A stretch of 64,000 bases of DNA from Actinokineospora alba. Its GTDB lineage: Bacteria > Actinomycetota > Actinomycetes > Mycobacteriales > Pseudonocardiaceae. Numbering within the stretch: the first letter of the stretch is position 1; each line of letters opens with the position of its first letter. Location: contig NZ_SNXU01000001.1 of assembly GCF_004362515.1 (NCBI RefSeq), positions 2,852,001-2,916,000 of the forward strand. The letters run 5' to 3'. The notes under the pieces are model-generated. The model was not told where the DNA came from. It was given only the letters and a program-made list of their open reading frames with translations, and searched no databases. The position numbers were made by a program, and so were the translations under genes. This document shows positions 24,001 to 26,375 of this stretch, piece after piece.

Positions 24001-24047
24001 CCACGGGGCACATCATCCCGCTGCCCGAGGACGACAAGGGCAACTGA
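3..24047 (+). CDS. Giant multidomain polymorphic toxin/effector-like protein (5'-partial)
   Basis: The frame is open from the window edge to a TGA at 24045-24047. The first in-frame start is a TTG at nt 42, but codons upstream stay open (S-Q-T-S-E-I-P-E), so the true start lies outside. Residue numbers here count TTG42 as 1. Module order: Pro/Val-rich linker (1-75); OmpA-like unit and helical units (227-1030); three more OmpA-like units (about 1065-1940); basic segment (1946); protein-glutaminase-like domain (C2069); three 63-residue repeats (2364-2543); lonely-Cys module 1 (2615-3530); basic segment; OmpA-like; dead glutaminase copy; helical; two OmpA-like; helical; HExxH domain (5648); lonely-Cys modules 2 and 3; basic segments; C-terminal ART-like domain (7850-8001). 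This architecture matches the actinobacterial giants I remember being annotated as 'lonely Cys domain' proteins. Export by the adjacent T7SS is inferred; the N-terminus needed to show it is missing. Confidence 0.85.
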   Translation, partial: SQTSEIPEVSGPVLSLGGLFLPQVPQVPHVPHVPVVPELSGVVPVPVVQSEVPQVHEGGVPRSAGGEPSSVDSRVVGDGGVELVSDVAGFDPTVEGGWSQAGWDAAVRSAGLLWGEIDAALAEARRLVDAGLGVEQLGGGYAERFWLFEEVKRLVPQPGGLLYIGAPSDVQRERLRRLDEVRAVVADVYVRDGQAVAEEWAEALTGRFGLVRTGGLPGGFPAGDVPVQLGESAAAGALMGSESDLWPPVRSDQPPPDALSQQLHAWRGGADKDGRFFFDMAAKSLVAANGVVVAGLTHDVRTALETRINQIVDLAVERHDAGQQPPDVRFVLRLTSRRQKLVDSAVQQTMKWLTDLVNAKIRERRPSAETLHFTPSRSNHRPQTGTRQHFDLTLHESAAKSRREYTADRELVEPFWMIQNVYLCLPAVQRLEWVVEGFVRRTRSPYSDVSSVGDRLRIWVISDPENAAYPVKSVRDIVAGVVTRLVGPAEAKAFITEFVDVHTYPKPVNPRSRSGMLVQVGPDPAGRPSDDARRPGLDDAAVSQAVLFDQVAHGEAATELTRAAKRLRMLAGSNRDLASGVFREQKYAAAAFSQWLGEQCALEWEALEPDADVAPDLVVALAGQRTANAEALDRVLREQLIAARAMFLNARLDVVESDPQGSLDPTVPAAVIESVKAALAEGSHNAFKRARLRQVELTRDAVESYRATSALFGSTNPPDPAGGPETDGVSGAPVMFWMKNAGPDQAKDPLVLQANELGIDLDPAGASPDTDVFTEWLGAQVAQSEQAVAWVRGDARLESLARSHRVLAELLDAEVADVRTRLEERLGPLAPQAAAVDGEIAALVPDADVTLSLSQVLADKNVENADAFERVLQEQVDAVLGVFRLERLTLAESDPDRALEVQAREELIERAIAERAQATKEAFKRARSRQFKLTLAAVERHRAHVWLDLLEGRDPDSAAELRAAEARAALAFKGQLSELKAHHLQELSRRLATVVRGMDLGAAMDTQFTANRAALKRVLREQRELRMPAYWPEHMRLPVELTKAAPAAPAAPVAPAAPAGPAGSPVPGDARLLPSDLQARLDATKPRKLDGLSRHTVMRTGKVGRSWRVLSVVDKTVDAVLVGDAALMDAARAVAEQLAERMNAGHQPLDVRIYAQAHFAHSPSDDEYRLLRSDLRDCAEALEQALTALMPLVDGSATFTQLTRVVSGVDTVTHPKTNVGTDIHVGFELFETDPVGLEHYAELPNLTERFVRYKSFLDATAAKRVRAFVMGKARMRQKVQIVVAGFSPTTVQNAVKDLRARVLAGLYPARDERVLINTVVGPDVRFALHLDVIPDDADQAAGSAGPIESEALPGPGSTVVPPPIEPAPAKHDQIHKQVGSGGESSATGAAMGDASELWRDKPASALAPPRGWTVKLRFVHDSEVAKGLKFFVDLPPGSVAVENGELRGLSDKKALHERIAEIVALVVARHDAEQQPPDVRVRFRSRSADSVAVESAMQITVDWLEGLVNAQVQLQRPSAEPLRLTRFRPLHKHIVNQHFELVEHHSEPQGRPEYRAMRELVESYWSKSDEELSVPALRRLKWVVQGFVLRRSPGPYGDSSCAGDRLRLFVVSVPWLGAARVKVLRQVVADEVERLLGDSAKAEAFLTEFVDVHVHPNDPDGARDAVLVYARPFSAVLPETSLPSGGRTKLNTRQDRPVAEGLSYVIDTPPESIGVDELGELVGLPIAKRLALEGRINEIVDLVVARHDAEQQPPDLRFHFRSHSWDSTAVNKASELTKRWVERRVNAKVQSERPSAVPLRITQAPVTSSIRAGVRQHFELVEYHSEPQGPGYYSAIPELVETYWSKYGGQLPVPAVRRLQWAVDGFLLRSPSPYGDSSAPAEDRLRLFVVSAPDRAAARMAFVWRAVRHVAERRLGDPAKVEAFLDEFVEVLYTRAAKREGVLLYAGDPAAKPPAANRKRPRGGNQDAPTGKRRRTDAAGAGTSGHIESSPDGSAVDEQAGPPAPDVDMLDADVSEDGHIELPSGSTATPMELSEAPIDAPGEVLTSEQEAWLLAELRKTTVPSGSADSQVLLTGEYVEDYCDHRAHVWAVKLLSIGVPNVAKVFVAVNDGLYIDTPYAYGATESSPGRVAYGHHVAPLFEVEAADGSGPVQLVLDLTVSPDRVLTVGEWLDALHAPRSAGDTSRLPVQPLPTHFEGALPDGEMRLVAFDPATYSPPWLDDYFPKTFDETSQFIADGPELLNGEREVTARRAFRRWHHALPDSARERFDTWHESASGLDVRRFQDYFRALNEAERGEIADRLAGGDVSDLSPSLRLSVWLAGLGLTGDGNRPDATRILAAVGITPQVLPPNVSFEGIQDLAMFWLQEAEQDQVEDLLEQLAIELGVDPWDMWDGAEEQVPDSVAVDPTSGWSEEDWAAALERLFAGDGVASEQAGAEDVLEQLAIELGVDPRGMWDGAEEQVPDSVAVDPTSGWSEEDWAAALERLFAGDGVASEQAGAEDVLEQLAIELGVDPRGMWDGAEEQVPDSVAVDPTSGWSEEDWAAALERQFAGVASEQAPLEQDEFDLPTDDPSGDAHQRGRGALDEAVPRFERAPVDRGPEERVAPPAPVQRPAFDVRRAVQDETSPVSPEDVAWYPLRGDRRYGMALDTAEHDPNRDDLMAFSDAANDQSLRTVLEEHTRPDGTTVRTPTTALWAATTDGNWTRPVQLVLDGEGDEFLVPRKDGTRARVSPERMAELIVDSPMFTVLTRGPVRPPLHVLTNDPQSDAATVSESNERLLAKLAELTGPWQGFHYTGPVKYEWDPLLIVPKGAKFTEFSQLTVNDLERESAGPVFAFSQSVMDRDIWGRFGREVRRGTAKLRDLLVAPGKRLVVVAADTPDGTFARVVTKNGVVHEVSGGRLAKLALTDPSFRAELAGDDWELALVAKESGKRVNFDGFGFDFAGELHAQDLFGEVVAPTGDAGTDGTRIELAADSVLEPVSGLRAGDLDVEVLRNEAGDGVAFYVREPGEGRESPRYLATKRWALKVTADTVSSYKVENADGGRVTVDSPWPVGTRPMFVFASGSGSGYLVSRRDGASEWITPEQLARLLRADPRFREILGRDANDHDLVLASQSGPVVGAKAVAAGLLDGGIARYVHVPRNGIRLDDTGGFTVDGAELTTVRPEVTADHVLTRALANGESGTYGQAYPRDAEDLYAVPMAAGKTNPVQDQYYLRELPPGSAKRYGVYLAPSAGHAGPVWTIDGHGAATFFVVAMKNADRPLQVGDALEVGGEDMTRLIVTSSLFGLVKGKTGLRVVHQGCEVNKPLDGSRPNAAEQLKYAWSKFLPSAPTTDASTTKFGVFPQTGVRIAQQGGVLQEVSPESGGQPPMVPLADLAAGKIDQVEAEFAHKQESLVDAEAEKVREVARRVARAYAWRALNGAGLPKVTITGYGTAGMFRSGVRTGATRAGAVAAEFRVEMAAEFARLARLGLDVRPADVKIDILGESVPPDGSRSATISVTLPEHDLGERELAVVETGDVREIPIAALNRVFAKLAPGWSPLAPTGGTPTGQAARNPVADDRMADVRSDEEPDDGGESSAAGARKRPLPEAGGNDPAGKRRRDLAGLAVDPGLPGPAGAAVTEVEPTASAKRPGDWFGRIYAAPGEELDLGLGYSLRIEKVNGLLRVAPDGSGVLDFWNRPDVQMKVRKLHWRLFQRMVRGHQLLDLQISVKSHSNSWRTREMLDALTGCRDRFEQALRELMPLVADAVKFTYLEGRSSSRYRDTVEVGLKVLTTRPMPLASYGTRRQLAARFLPKKLVLSEANMDQLRLLAGQVDDSVPGGLGKRLNIWVVSGSETLLPAYRKAVMENVLPSVLSADLIKRKCRVGGHSQINILAGVVFDVEPLDGEAGSSTAKVPLVDVDVDGLDEASRAAALLDVVKTCTVLDESDGSLLHVSGEHVEAGGLFRAHVWAAKLRDLGVPVKKLFVAVNGDEMFFDTPFAFGATVDRPGRVRFTQRAALLVQVKSVGDSVPVQLVLDPAVSPDRVLTLDEWLDALHVPRRAGDTDWLPIEPLPAEFEGELADGEVRLAAFDPATLGPPWHRGFFPGSFEETSEFVGGGDELVHGEREAALRRAFRAWQEGLNPAAQPLFNGWDASASALDRLRFQDYFRGLDESGRNRLADSLASGDASELRRPLAESVLAARRGLNGDEDRRSDAERLLGELVIAPQELLLAVSFDDLRVLAMFWLQRHGDMLAKDLLAQLAAELGIGGLPVGMELDPPAPDEVVYQELLRERIAQATAAVESVLEDERLRELAKSQEALARLKVAEHREVQTRFELRLEEIWAQQAAALTQDIAALVPDMDAVPGLAEVLQAEEEANTAAFDRLRWAQLLSAKVSFQKILLDDSESNPLEEQEKTPLRGLIEQAEAELVEASRTACERVRSRRLDVTRSALVLHRAQRSLDMLGGTEPDALGLRSAAESADQEFESRLSLLAAKYELLLAGRLAELLPDEDSKSSVGQAKSAQAGVTRAAFDRVLLEQQKLHMAAIRQRLWPSGGRTVAERNPAELPAEVGESSAAGGRTRSKAAGPVLDAELFPLVDPPLGWSTRLYGQDDTSSVLQWRSNSLPTSKPAGLWRVTSIADGSGGPDFSTDPVLRKRAIELQRLLLEREAAGHQLLDVRIFYVAQFKNRPNALYESDLDTCVDRLETALSGLMPLVGNRVAFTRATVTGGSAGSAAVGFEAIMTKPVSLAHYGTLTSLAKSFIPYKPVFSKAQMDQLRSFAVGMAARLANADLGGPRKKLRIHVIGPSETFARTAVQGIQDEVLPVFLAAGLGMDKLIVKGSARASRARGALFDIISPDEVGETGGAAGPSTAPAVDVDQPMPHVEAPGEPDDDAPGEVGRSSTTGGPATGAPPIASALPDNWSTRLKSVKGREIKHLGWEGSVPTVDLGGWRVPSLFDGSGGPDFSTDPGLRAQAEALARHLRERDAAGHQLLDVRIHAAFKLRREPGRKSLLETDLTQCCQLFEEALSSLLPSVGQRLSFTHLSGSREQFATGRAAIGFEVFETPREPLAYYKTLEHLAKGFVPHKSFLSAADMDQVRSFADGVREKLAKPVPGAPRRKLAIHVVAPSSDGLVERQREIRSRVLPKVFDADFINEHCLPIGGTVKAGAPAGVLFDLVLVDAAGSSTATTPDADGQMPDVDASGSDVAAFRALVDERVAWTRAKAELAVGDERQNDLADDYENLELLLADELDNVQTQFEARLTEIREQQAAALDRETSAMAPDRDAVPGLAEVLRAQETVTAQAFDRVWEARRDAAKVMFQRLLLDDAESDPMGVQEKTALAVLIEQARAEQVTASELAFERLRLRQAELTRAMLVSQRAEWSLDLLAATDPVLAAELRGVIEAAGQESEAMVRALAFDHQQQLAARLAEFVRVEDLGSQASDEQIDEHLAAVERVVDEQRTLHGAAIRHNVTREHVNAPSVPGEPGSSVDGSFAPHVPVVPGLSGVMPVPVVPSGDAHQWGRGALDVAVPRLRERVRVVPRFDPVPVEGGPEEFVARPRPGQRSAFDVRRAVQDGVPTTEVTVVVEIDGGGVHDERVRASVLRVAQEGVDRYLNAANLELPNGDVVRFRLVAAVEGGRPAHHQVRLLPTGAGLDAAAVALIDQTTWHPDQPPEFGAHEFAHMIGLVDEFGPDAGLSVEGSLMGKLYDVDEDGSYAPRPLRVPDRYGQVLAQFIGDDVPQARDVGGETVVQELLTVPFGPATGPVPGSVAGAIRWAAGAVVDTAVRFADRSRPTITVTAHPDGDGELDRVAAKARAERMRTEFLAALPGEVDVRVVVGAPIIDEGDPCRGTVLFSLEMHPLDWVSPDEVAWHSLVGADDRMFGLAPNTGERDRRNLAVHARTANDQSLRTVMEEATKSDGETVRTPMIALWAAMTDGNRTRPVELILDGVDDDFLVPLIDGSKARVTPEQMAQLLVYSADFALLTGGPVRPPLLLLNNHNHADPAKVSKANERLLTTLGELTGPWQGFHYAGPVKHENSRVLVVPKGARFTEFSQLTATDLQQESSDSVFAFSASARDRGTWRRFADSVKSGAARVRGLSVVPGKRLVVVAADTPDGTVARVVTKSGVVHEVGGDRLVKIALTDPVFRAAVDGGDWALALIAKDSGKRVNFDGFGFDFAGGLHAAKLFGEVSAPTGDVGTDGTEIVLAHDSVFESVSVLRAGDLDVEVLPNAAGEAVAVWVHEPGDDESDRYRAVTEWARDATAAALFVFAAVDGTGYSGRRSDGVAQWFTPGQLGRVLRADMRVRKILGSRARPRDFVFAPMGGEVAGSEDIAAALLDGGISRRMRVLRSGIRLNADGGFTVDGADLVSVALPEVTADHVLTRALATGEMGTYGQGFPCDPMDLYHMPYAASKTNAVQEKYYLRGEPAGSAKRFVAYLAPSAGHDGPTWAIHGHAAPGYFIFALKNADRPLDVGDVVAVYGEDMARLITTSALFEKVKGKPGLRIVHLGCQVNQPLGRSRRNAGEQLKDAWPKFLPTSLTTEAATSKVSTTLRTGVRILDPGGEFRVVEPESGEQPPMVPLGDLAASRIGQVEVKFAHKSKALAKADIKRVDAAAQKLARAHVWRVLNGAEPPEVKITGRGTTTVRRNGEKTGAARAQAVADLLRRRVNAEITQLEKLLGQRVGPARPKIDVVGEGARAFDSRSATITFTLPEHDLGERELEVVEGGKDLPGPITALNRAFAKLAPGWSPPGPAGGSPAAPELDIEADYLALASETDAERPPKRGADELHVEPKRARTGSLGDLEPGEYTSGGVVFSENPAELWPRRQSYDSMLPRAGEGEREAFYVFVTVRGDGFDLDGEQVSSAEFAERLRARDAYLRVAGESAVPLAVVYDVHPDGADEVDEVLQQFADAVLAVDPGREVLAVERGWLEQLPVAAFLRLSPIELDEVDWMRLRDATGKTYGLGLPIERDLKTAWGTVAGMSTGYARRIIEEKDLDGLPVDDEDVPDDGVETMAPWAAAVQDGRVEPLLLMLGAESGRHLLMLKSGRIVAVRAQRLAKLVHAMDVFDAASEADIQPSLAVATANLDPEVDEDYTPRVVDPNVALLAQLKTKPWHSYSYYGRVAFGGNGHLRISPGTTFTEHPLMPSDVEYVVAGSVFGFVAGSDIAAEVAEAIADGAINLDSWGAFGEPIIVFLDGAERHATLWLTGGGKVEADGRQFTELLFTLPEFRALLAAKPNRPLVFMSRDSAARKNIGGFAFDSAGVLRARNHFSEVFGLAEGTRPEPGMLVNSATFELVSTWRAGDLRMVILSNPQFDIMFFVLRSPGDEQFIEDLKTWLAGATPKTISEYRDSGGQQRKSNWDDDNPPVFIVGRTTPDGRFWGIRRDGKPAVLTVLDVSHVMRDDLVLREVMGRNGKIPLALAGIGGAVRDLKVFAEGMFLGGYVRVMYMPNGRLAFGKPGVLHVENGFAEIGGIVPEPHRILTYPHVRLNGELHGQFYPSEDFDAESDAVNGLHYDGAMQRTYFTEKLVTVPGPVGTEQQKQEYVEVDADWADEDVWLVDGHGEPPYGLVFAVLTGRPDVPGDKVRLVGEPAARAFYGSAFYAAGGNKNKVLLRHCQGDMPILSRPDKASPLLTVKRAWPDELGPVTMWGATDDVLMRPSGWTSVVGGGRFREIRTPEPGDEPPGTEPEAATVARDPNGDPAARKGKRTRDDDAGGTKKQRRRLVPDLSHEAIVRPGKRRADEDAIGAGPVKRQRGTHATEVPAEFAEARGWELIAYDETHGRWEARGADGEPSAVWHSAMNMVALYAASPPPGRHVTDEHGVLHADLPVLEWYEVPMALAAPPIAYTLYRPTSHSALGTAASTPPVDPATVAMPDALTAHVLPYALWRQDNDVLYHFSNRSPDQVVQDGGLLPKGTGTHRGLLDYIYNGHQDTSFVSTSRDPGMMSKLRDKNPGTHFGPGSYRYLYVIEAPGGIDANATLDIASPFPDQEEITFPGGVRLRYVTGYLHLVQDRPTGHIIPLPEDDKGN
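6165..7120 (+). other. Protein-glutaminase-like domain, triad intact (copy 1)
   Basis: Domain within the giant protein. Protein glutaminases deamidate glutamine side chains with a Cys-His-Asp triad. Here Cys2069 lies in Y-C-D-H-R-A-H-V-W at the start of a helix, His2121/2122 in Y-G-H-H-V-A-P and Asp2143 in L-V-L-D, followed by a 'WLDALHAP' stretch. Cys, then RAH(V/M) helix, then a valine-rich strand, then HVAP, then a D strand is the order I expect for this family. About 200 helical residues follow. Family assignment is by motif order only. Confidence 0.55.
7131..7671 (+). repeat. Three tandem 189-bp repeats (63 residues each)
   Basis: Units begin at 7131, 7320 and 7509, each exactly 189 bp apart and almost identical in nucleotides; the third loses 6 bp and then diverges near 7671. 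Each unit encodes an acidic, tryptophan-containing segment with LAIELGVDP and a 'SGWSEEDWAAALER' helix. A similar 'GGWSQAGWDAAV' helix occurs near the left edge (about nt 290), so the unit was probably copied from an existing element. Confidence 0.9.
7881..10620 (+). other. Lonely-Cys / caspase-like module 1 with C-terminal OmpA-like segment
   Basis: A module of about 900 residues starting at 'SPEDVAW'. Near its end an I-D-G-H3232-G motif after a hydrophobic strand is followed 56 residues later by V-V-H-Q-G-C3288. A His-Gly then strand-Cys order is typical of clan CD (caspase/CHAT-like) cysteine peptidases. The last ~120 residues (TGYGTAGMFR..., then RSATISVTLPEHD) resemble an OmpA-like domain. 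Compared with module 2, this copy lacks the HExxH domain between 'AFDVRRAVQD' and 'SPEDVAW'. Confidence 0.5.
11730..12715 (+). other. Protein-glutaminase-like domain, inactive-looking (copy 2)
   Basis: Clear paralogue of the domain at 6165-7120: it shares 'RAHVWA', 'FVAVN', 'SPDRVLT' and 'EWLDALH'. The catalytic Cys is Gly at residue 3930 (G-G-L-F-R-A-H) and the His pair is replaced by Gln-Arg (F-T-Q-R-A-A). Only the Asp strand (LVLDPAVSPD) remains. A catalytic role is therefore unlikely. Confidence 0.55.
16681..17190 (+). other. Metzincin-like HExxH metalloprotease domain
   Basis: Follows an 'AFDVRRAVQDG' linker. A beta-rich stretch (VVVEIDGG; LPNGDVVRFRL) leads to H5648-E-F-A-H-M-I-G-L-V-D-E and then 'GSLMGK', where a Met-turn would be expected. 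The same domain occurs in the second giant protein at 50520-51110. HExxHxxGxxD/E is the zinc-binding signature of metzincin-type peptidases; whether the third ligand is the Asp or the Glu is not certain. Confidence 0.55.
17530..20210 (+). other. Lonely-Cys / caspase-like module 2 with OmpA-like segment
   Basis: Strong paralogue of module 1 along its full length, from 'SPDEVAWHSL' to 'FAKLAPGWSPP'. The His-Cys pair is kept: I-H-G-H6425-A and I-V-H-L-G-C6481, again 56 residues apart. The OmpA-like tail ends in 'RSATITFTLPEHD'. Confidence 0.5.
20770..22990 (+). other. Lonely-Cys / caspase-like module 3 (diverged)
   Basis: A diverged third copy that starts near 'LDEVDWMRL'. It keeps V-D-G-H7534-G and L-L-R-H-C7588 at a spacing of 54. 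There is no OmpA-like tail; it runs instead into two basic segments and then the C-terminal ART-like domain. Retention of the pair in all three copies argues that it matters. Confidence 0.45.
23595..24044 (+). other. C-terminal ADP-ribosyltransferase-like domain (pierisin/Scabin type)
   Basis: Last ~150 residues. Motifs in order: L-Y-H7869-F-S-N-R-S-P-D at the first strand, then 'GGLLPKG', S7910-T-S in F-V-S-T-S-R, 'YVIEAPGGIDANATL', then Q7962-E-E followed by 'TFPGGV'. The order and the APGGIDxNAT and Q-x-E motifs match pierisin/Scabin-like mono-ADP-ribosyltransferases, several of which modify guanine in DNA. The usual NAD-binding Arg of the first strand is His here. The C-terminal position is where polymorphic toxins carry the toxic domain. 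Confidence 0.6.
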
Positions 24048-24098
24048 CACTTCCCTTATGGACCATGTAGTGAGTGTTCGAACCGACCAGGAGCCAAG

Positions 24099-24752
24099 AT
24101 GGACACCATGACCGATGCACCCGAAGGCGCCGAGGCAGACGGTCCGACGCAGGAATGGTTCCTGCTGACCGACTCGGCGTGGGAGCCCGCGTCGGAGGGC
24201 GAGTCGCCGCCCATCGAGGCGGTGGTCGGCATGTGGCCGGTGGAGGAGGGTGGGAAGCTCGGTAAGTTCCAGCCCAACCCGGACCATGTGCCCTCCGACG
24301 AGGACTCGCCGACCGATCCGGTGGACGCCGTGCTGCGGCTGGTGTTGCAGGGCCGGGCCGAGGCCGAGCACATCCAGCTCATGCTGCGCGACAGCCTGTT
24401 CGACATCGCGATGAACGGTGACGGCCGCCCGCTGGTGACGAAGTCGCCGGACGACATCCCCTGTGTCGTCGTCGCCACCGGTGAGGCACACCGGCGGCGG
24501 TACAGCGCACCGGATTGGAAGCGGATCGACCTCGACGAGCTGGTGGTGATGCTCGCCGACGGTGTGGACGTGTTGTTCAATCCCGGCGGTGTCGCTTCGG
24601 TGCGGCTGACAGGGGACTTCATTCGCGAGACGATGATGATGGCGGACGAGCGGGCGGCTGAGCTGTATTCGGACTACCAGAATTCCGCCGGCCTCCGAGT
24701 CGTTCCGTGGGATGGCGGCGAGGAATCCTCGTCCGAGGATGTACAGCCTTAG
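24099..24752 (+). CDS. Type VII secretion-associated protein, SseB-like
   Basis: 217 residues, acidic, without signal peptide or membrane segment. The ATG is preceded by AGGAG five bases upstream, 51 bp after the giant gene's stop, so the two are probably co-transcribed. The pattern 'VVGMWPVEEGGKLGKFQPNPDHVPS', shortened here to its landmarks VVGxW and FxPNPxxxPS, followed by 'SPTDPVDAVLRL', fits actinobacterial 'type VII secretion system-associated proteins' as I recall them. The second half (CVVVATGEAH; DGVDVLFNPGGVASVRL) resembles the SseB domain. It ends before an intrinsic terminator, so it belongs with the giant toxin rather than with the downstream ESX operon. A chaperone, adaptor or immunity role is possible; none is shown by the sequence. 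Confidence 0.7.
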   Translation: MDTMTDAPEGAEADGPTQEWFLLTDSAWEPASEGESPPIEAVVGMWPVEEGGKLGKFQPNPDHVPSDEDSPTDPVDAVLRLVLQGRAEAEHIQLMLRDSLFDIAMNGDGRPLVTKSPDDIPCVVVATGEAHRRRYSAPDWKRIDLDELVVMLADGVDVLFNPGGVASVRLTGDFIRETMMMADERAAELYSDYQNSAGLRVVPWDGGEESSSEDVQP

Positions 24753-24777
24753 GCTCGAATTTCGTCGGGTAGCAGCC

Positions 24778-24814
24778 AGGCCGATTGGGGCGATGACCGC
24801 CCCAATCGGCCTTT
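24778..24814 (+). terminator. Intrinsic terminator after the SseB-like gene
   Basis: A perfect 14-bp stem (24779-24792 pairing with 24798-24811) with a 5-nt loop (ATGAC), extended by an A-T pair and followed by TTTGTGTT. It lies 25 bp after the stop and separates the toxin/SseB transcript from the ESX operon. The 190 bp from here to the first WXG100 gene must hold the ESX promoter; no convincing -35/-10 pair could be picked by eye. Confidence 0.85.
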
Positions 24815-25001
24815 GTGTTCTGTTGTGGCGTTAACAGGCAAGTGTGAATGTGTCGCACCGGTTGCCCTTAAGGACATTCGGTTGCGAAAACTATTGCTGG
24901 GAGCTCCGATACATGATGGGGTACTTTCGTGTTACCCCGCCTGCGCAAGCACCGCATGCCCGGGCATGGCACGAGTAGTTCTTCGCAAAGGAGAGTCCAC
25001 A

Positions 25002-25322
25002 ATGGGTCAAGTGTCGACCACGACCGCGGGAATGCTGAAGGCGGCCGAATACCTGGAAGCAATGCAGGCCAACGTCAGGAAGGGGATTCAGGACGTTGAC
25101 ACGGAACTGGCCGTGTTGAACGCGGCCTGGACCGGATCGGCGTCGCTCCAGTTCCAGGCCGCGATGCAGGCATGGAAGGACGACTGCCAGAAGATCCACG
25201 ACAAGCTCGGCCAGATGGTCGACATGATGCACGGAAACCGCAAGTCGATCATGACGACCGAGGAGAGCATGACCGAAGCCGCCCGCGGCGTTGTCCCGGT
25301 CGGGCCGGGTCTGAACATCTAG
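25002..25322 (+). CDS. WXG100 (ESAT-6-like) T7SS substrate
   Basis: 106 residues with the helix-turn-helix shape of WXG100 proteins. W43-T-G45 sits at the hairpin between two amphipathic helices (about 8-40 and 46-85). The ATG has AAAGGAG eight bases upstream. No YxxxD/E export motif is seen in its tail (GVVPVGPGLNI), so it is probably the partner exported together with the next gene product. It heads the ESX operon 46 bp ahead of a second small helical protein, the usual pairing of EsxA/EsxB-type heterodimers. Confidence 0.9.
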   Translation: MGQVSTTTAGMLKAAEYLEAMQANVRKGIQDVDTELAVLNAAWTGSASLQFQAAMQAWKDDCQKIHDKLGQMVDMMHGNRKSIMTTEESMTEAARGVVPVGPGLNI

Positions 25323-25368
25323 GCCGCCACTGCGCACATTTCAGCTGAGCACCTGAAGGGGAAATGCC

Positions 25369-25662
25369 ATGACCTTCTATACCTACAACTACGCGACGGC
25401 ACATCAGGTCTGCGTTGTGATGGCCAGTGTCACGAGCAACATGAAGTCCCAACTGGAATTCATGGACGCGGCGGTGAAAAGCACGCTGGCGGACTGGGTC
25501 GACGGCGCGAGCGCCGCGTACGAAGCCGCGAAGGCGGAGTGGAACGCTGCTGCGGCGCACATGCCGGTCAGCCTTGGTTCCGCGCAGTCCACGCTGGACC
25601 ACATCTCCGGTGGCTACAAAGACATGGAGAACGCCGGCATCAAGACCTGGGGCGATTACTAG
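25369..25662 (+). CDS. WXG100-like T7SS substrate with YxxxE export motif
   Basis: 97 residues, helical hairpin. The hairpin carries W43-V-D-G46, one residue longer than canonical W-x-G. The C-terminus holds Y83-K-D-M-E87, a match to the T7SS export signal YxxxD/E, which the partner gene lacks. The ATG has AAGGGGA upstream. The likely role is the second half of an EsxA/B-type heterodimer recognised by EccC. The two proteins are very dissimilar, as is normal for such pairs. Confidence 0.85.
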   Translation: MTFYTYNYATAHQVCVVMASVTSNMKSQLEFMDAAVKSTLADWVDGASAAYEAAKAEWNAAAAHMPVSLGSAQSTLDHISGGYKDMENAGIKTWGDY

Positions 25663-25751
25663 ATGTGCACGCTGCGCTGCCGTCGATAGGCGCGATGCCT
25701 CTCGACGGCAGCACAGTCACCTTGATCAGAAATATCGGACGGGAGAGCGTC

Positions 25752-26321
25752 GTGGGCGACGATTACAACATTGGCGGCAAATTGCCGCCGAATCCGTACA
25801 ACGTCAATTTCGATCCGTCGGTGGGCAACTGGAACGGCACTCCCGGTGAGTACTACACAGGGCTGCACCGGCCCCCGGGCGTGCCGGCCAACGGTGAGTC
25901 CAAGGGCAAGAACATCCGGGTGAACACCGACGCGCTCAAGCTGTTCACCCGCAATCTCCGCGAACTCAGGCCCTTGCTGGAGACGTGCAGGACGAAGCTG
26001 GGCACGGTGAGCCTGCTGCCAGGTCACTTCGAGGATGCCTACGCACTGTCCACCAAGGTGGTCGACGGTGGCGAGTCGATCAAGGGGGTCACGGAGAAGT
26101 TCCTGCGCACGGCGATCGACTGCATCGTCGAATATGCCGCAGGTCTCGATCACCTGGCAAACGAGTACTCGAAGACCGAGGAACTCAACAAGCTGGCCGG
26201 TGCCAAGTTCGGCGATTTCGTCAAGGGCGCGCAGGACTATCTCAACACCGCGGGCGTGCCCTCTTCCTCACCCGCTCCGCCGACTACCGCCCCGCCGACT
26301 ACCGCCCCGCCCAAGTCCTAG
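25752..26321 (+). CDS. EspC-like helical T7SS substrate candidate
   Basis: 189 residues from the GTG at 25752, chosen because GGGAG lies six bases upstream; an ATG at 25695 in the same frame has no good ribosome site. The first 50 residues are Pro/Gly/Asn-rich. Residues 54-175 are helical and begin 'IRVNTDALKLFTRNL', similar in style to EspC/WXG-type hairpins. Y139-S-K-T-E143 matches the YxxxD/E export motif. The tail repeats APPTT. It sits between the WXG pair and the Pro-rich WXG protein in the same operon. I do not recognise a precise family. Confidence 0.65.
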   Translation: MGDDYNIGGKLPPNPYNVNFDPSVGNWNGTPGEYYTGLHRPPGVPANGESKGKNIRVNTDALKLFTRNLRELRPLLETCRTKLGTVSLLPGHFEDAYALSTKVVDGGESIKGVTEKFLRTAIDCIVEYAAGLDHLANEYSKTEELNKLAGAKFGDFVKGAQDYLNTAGVPSSSPAPPTTAPPTTAPPKS

Positions 26322-26375
26322 GCCTCCTTGCGGCCGCGTCGTCCTCGTTCTCGCCTCGCATGAAGGTTGTCCACC

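Noticed and set aside
18174..24491. Further long minus-strand frames (for example 18174-20324 and 21927-24491)
   Set aside because: Same antisense artefact; the plus strand carries recognisable domains and paralogous modules throughout.
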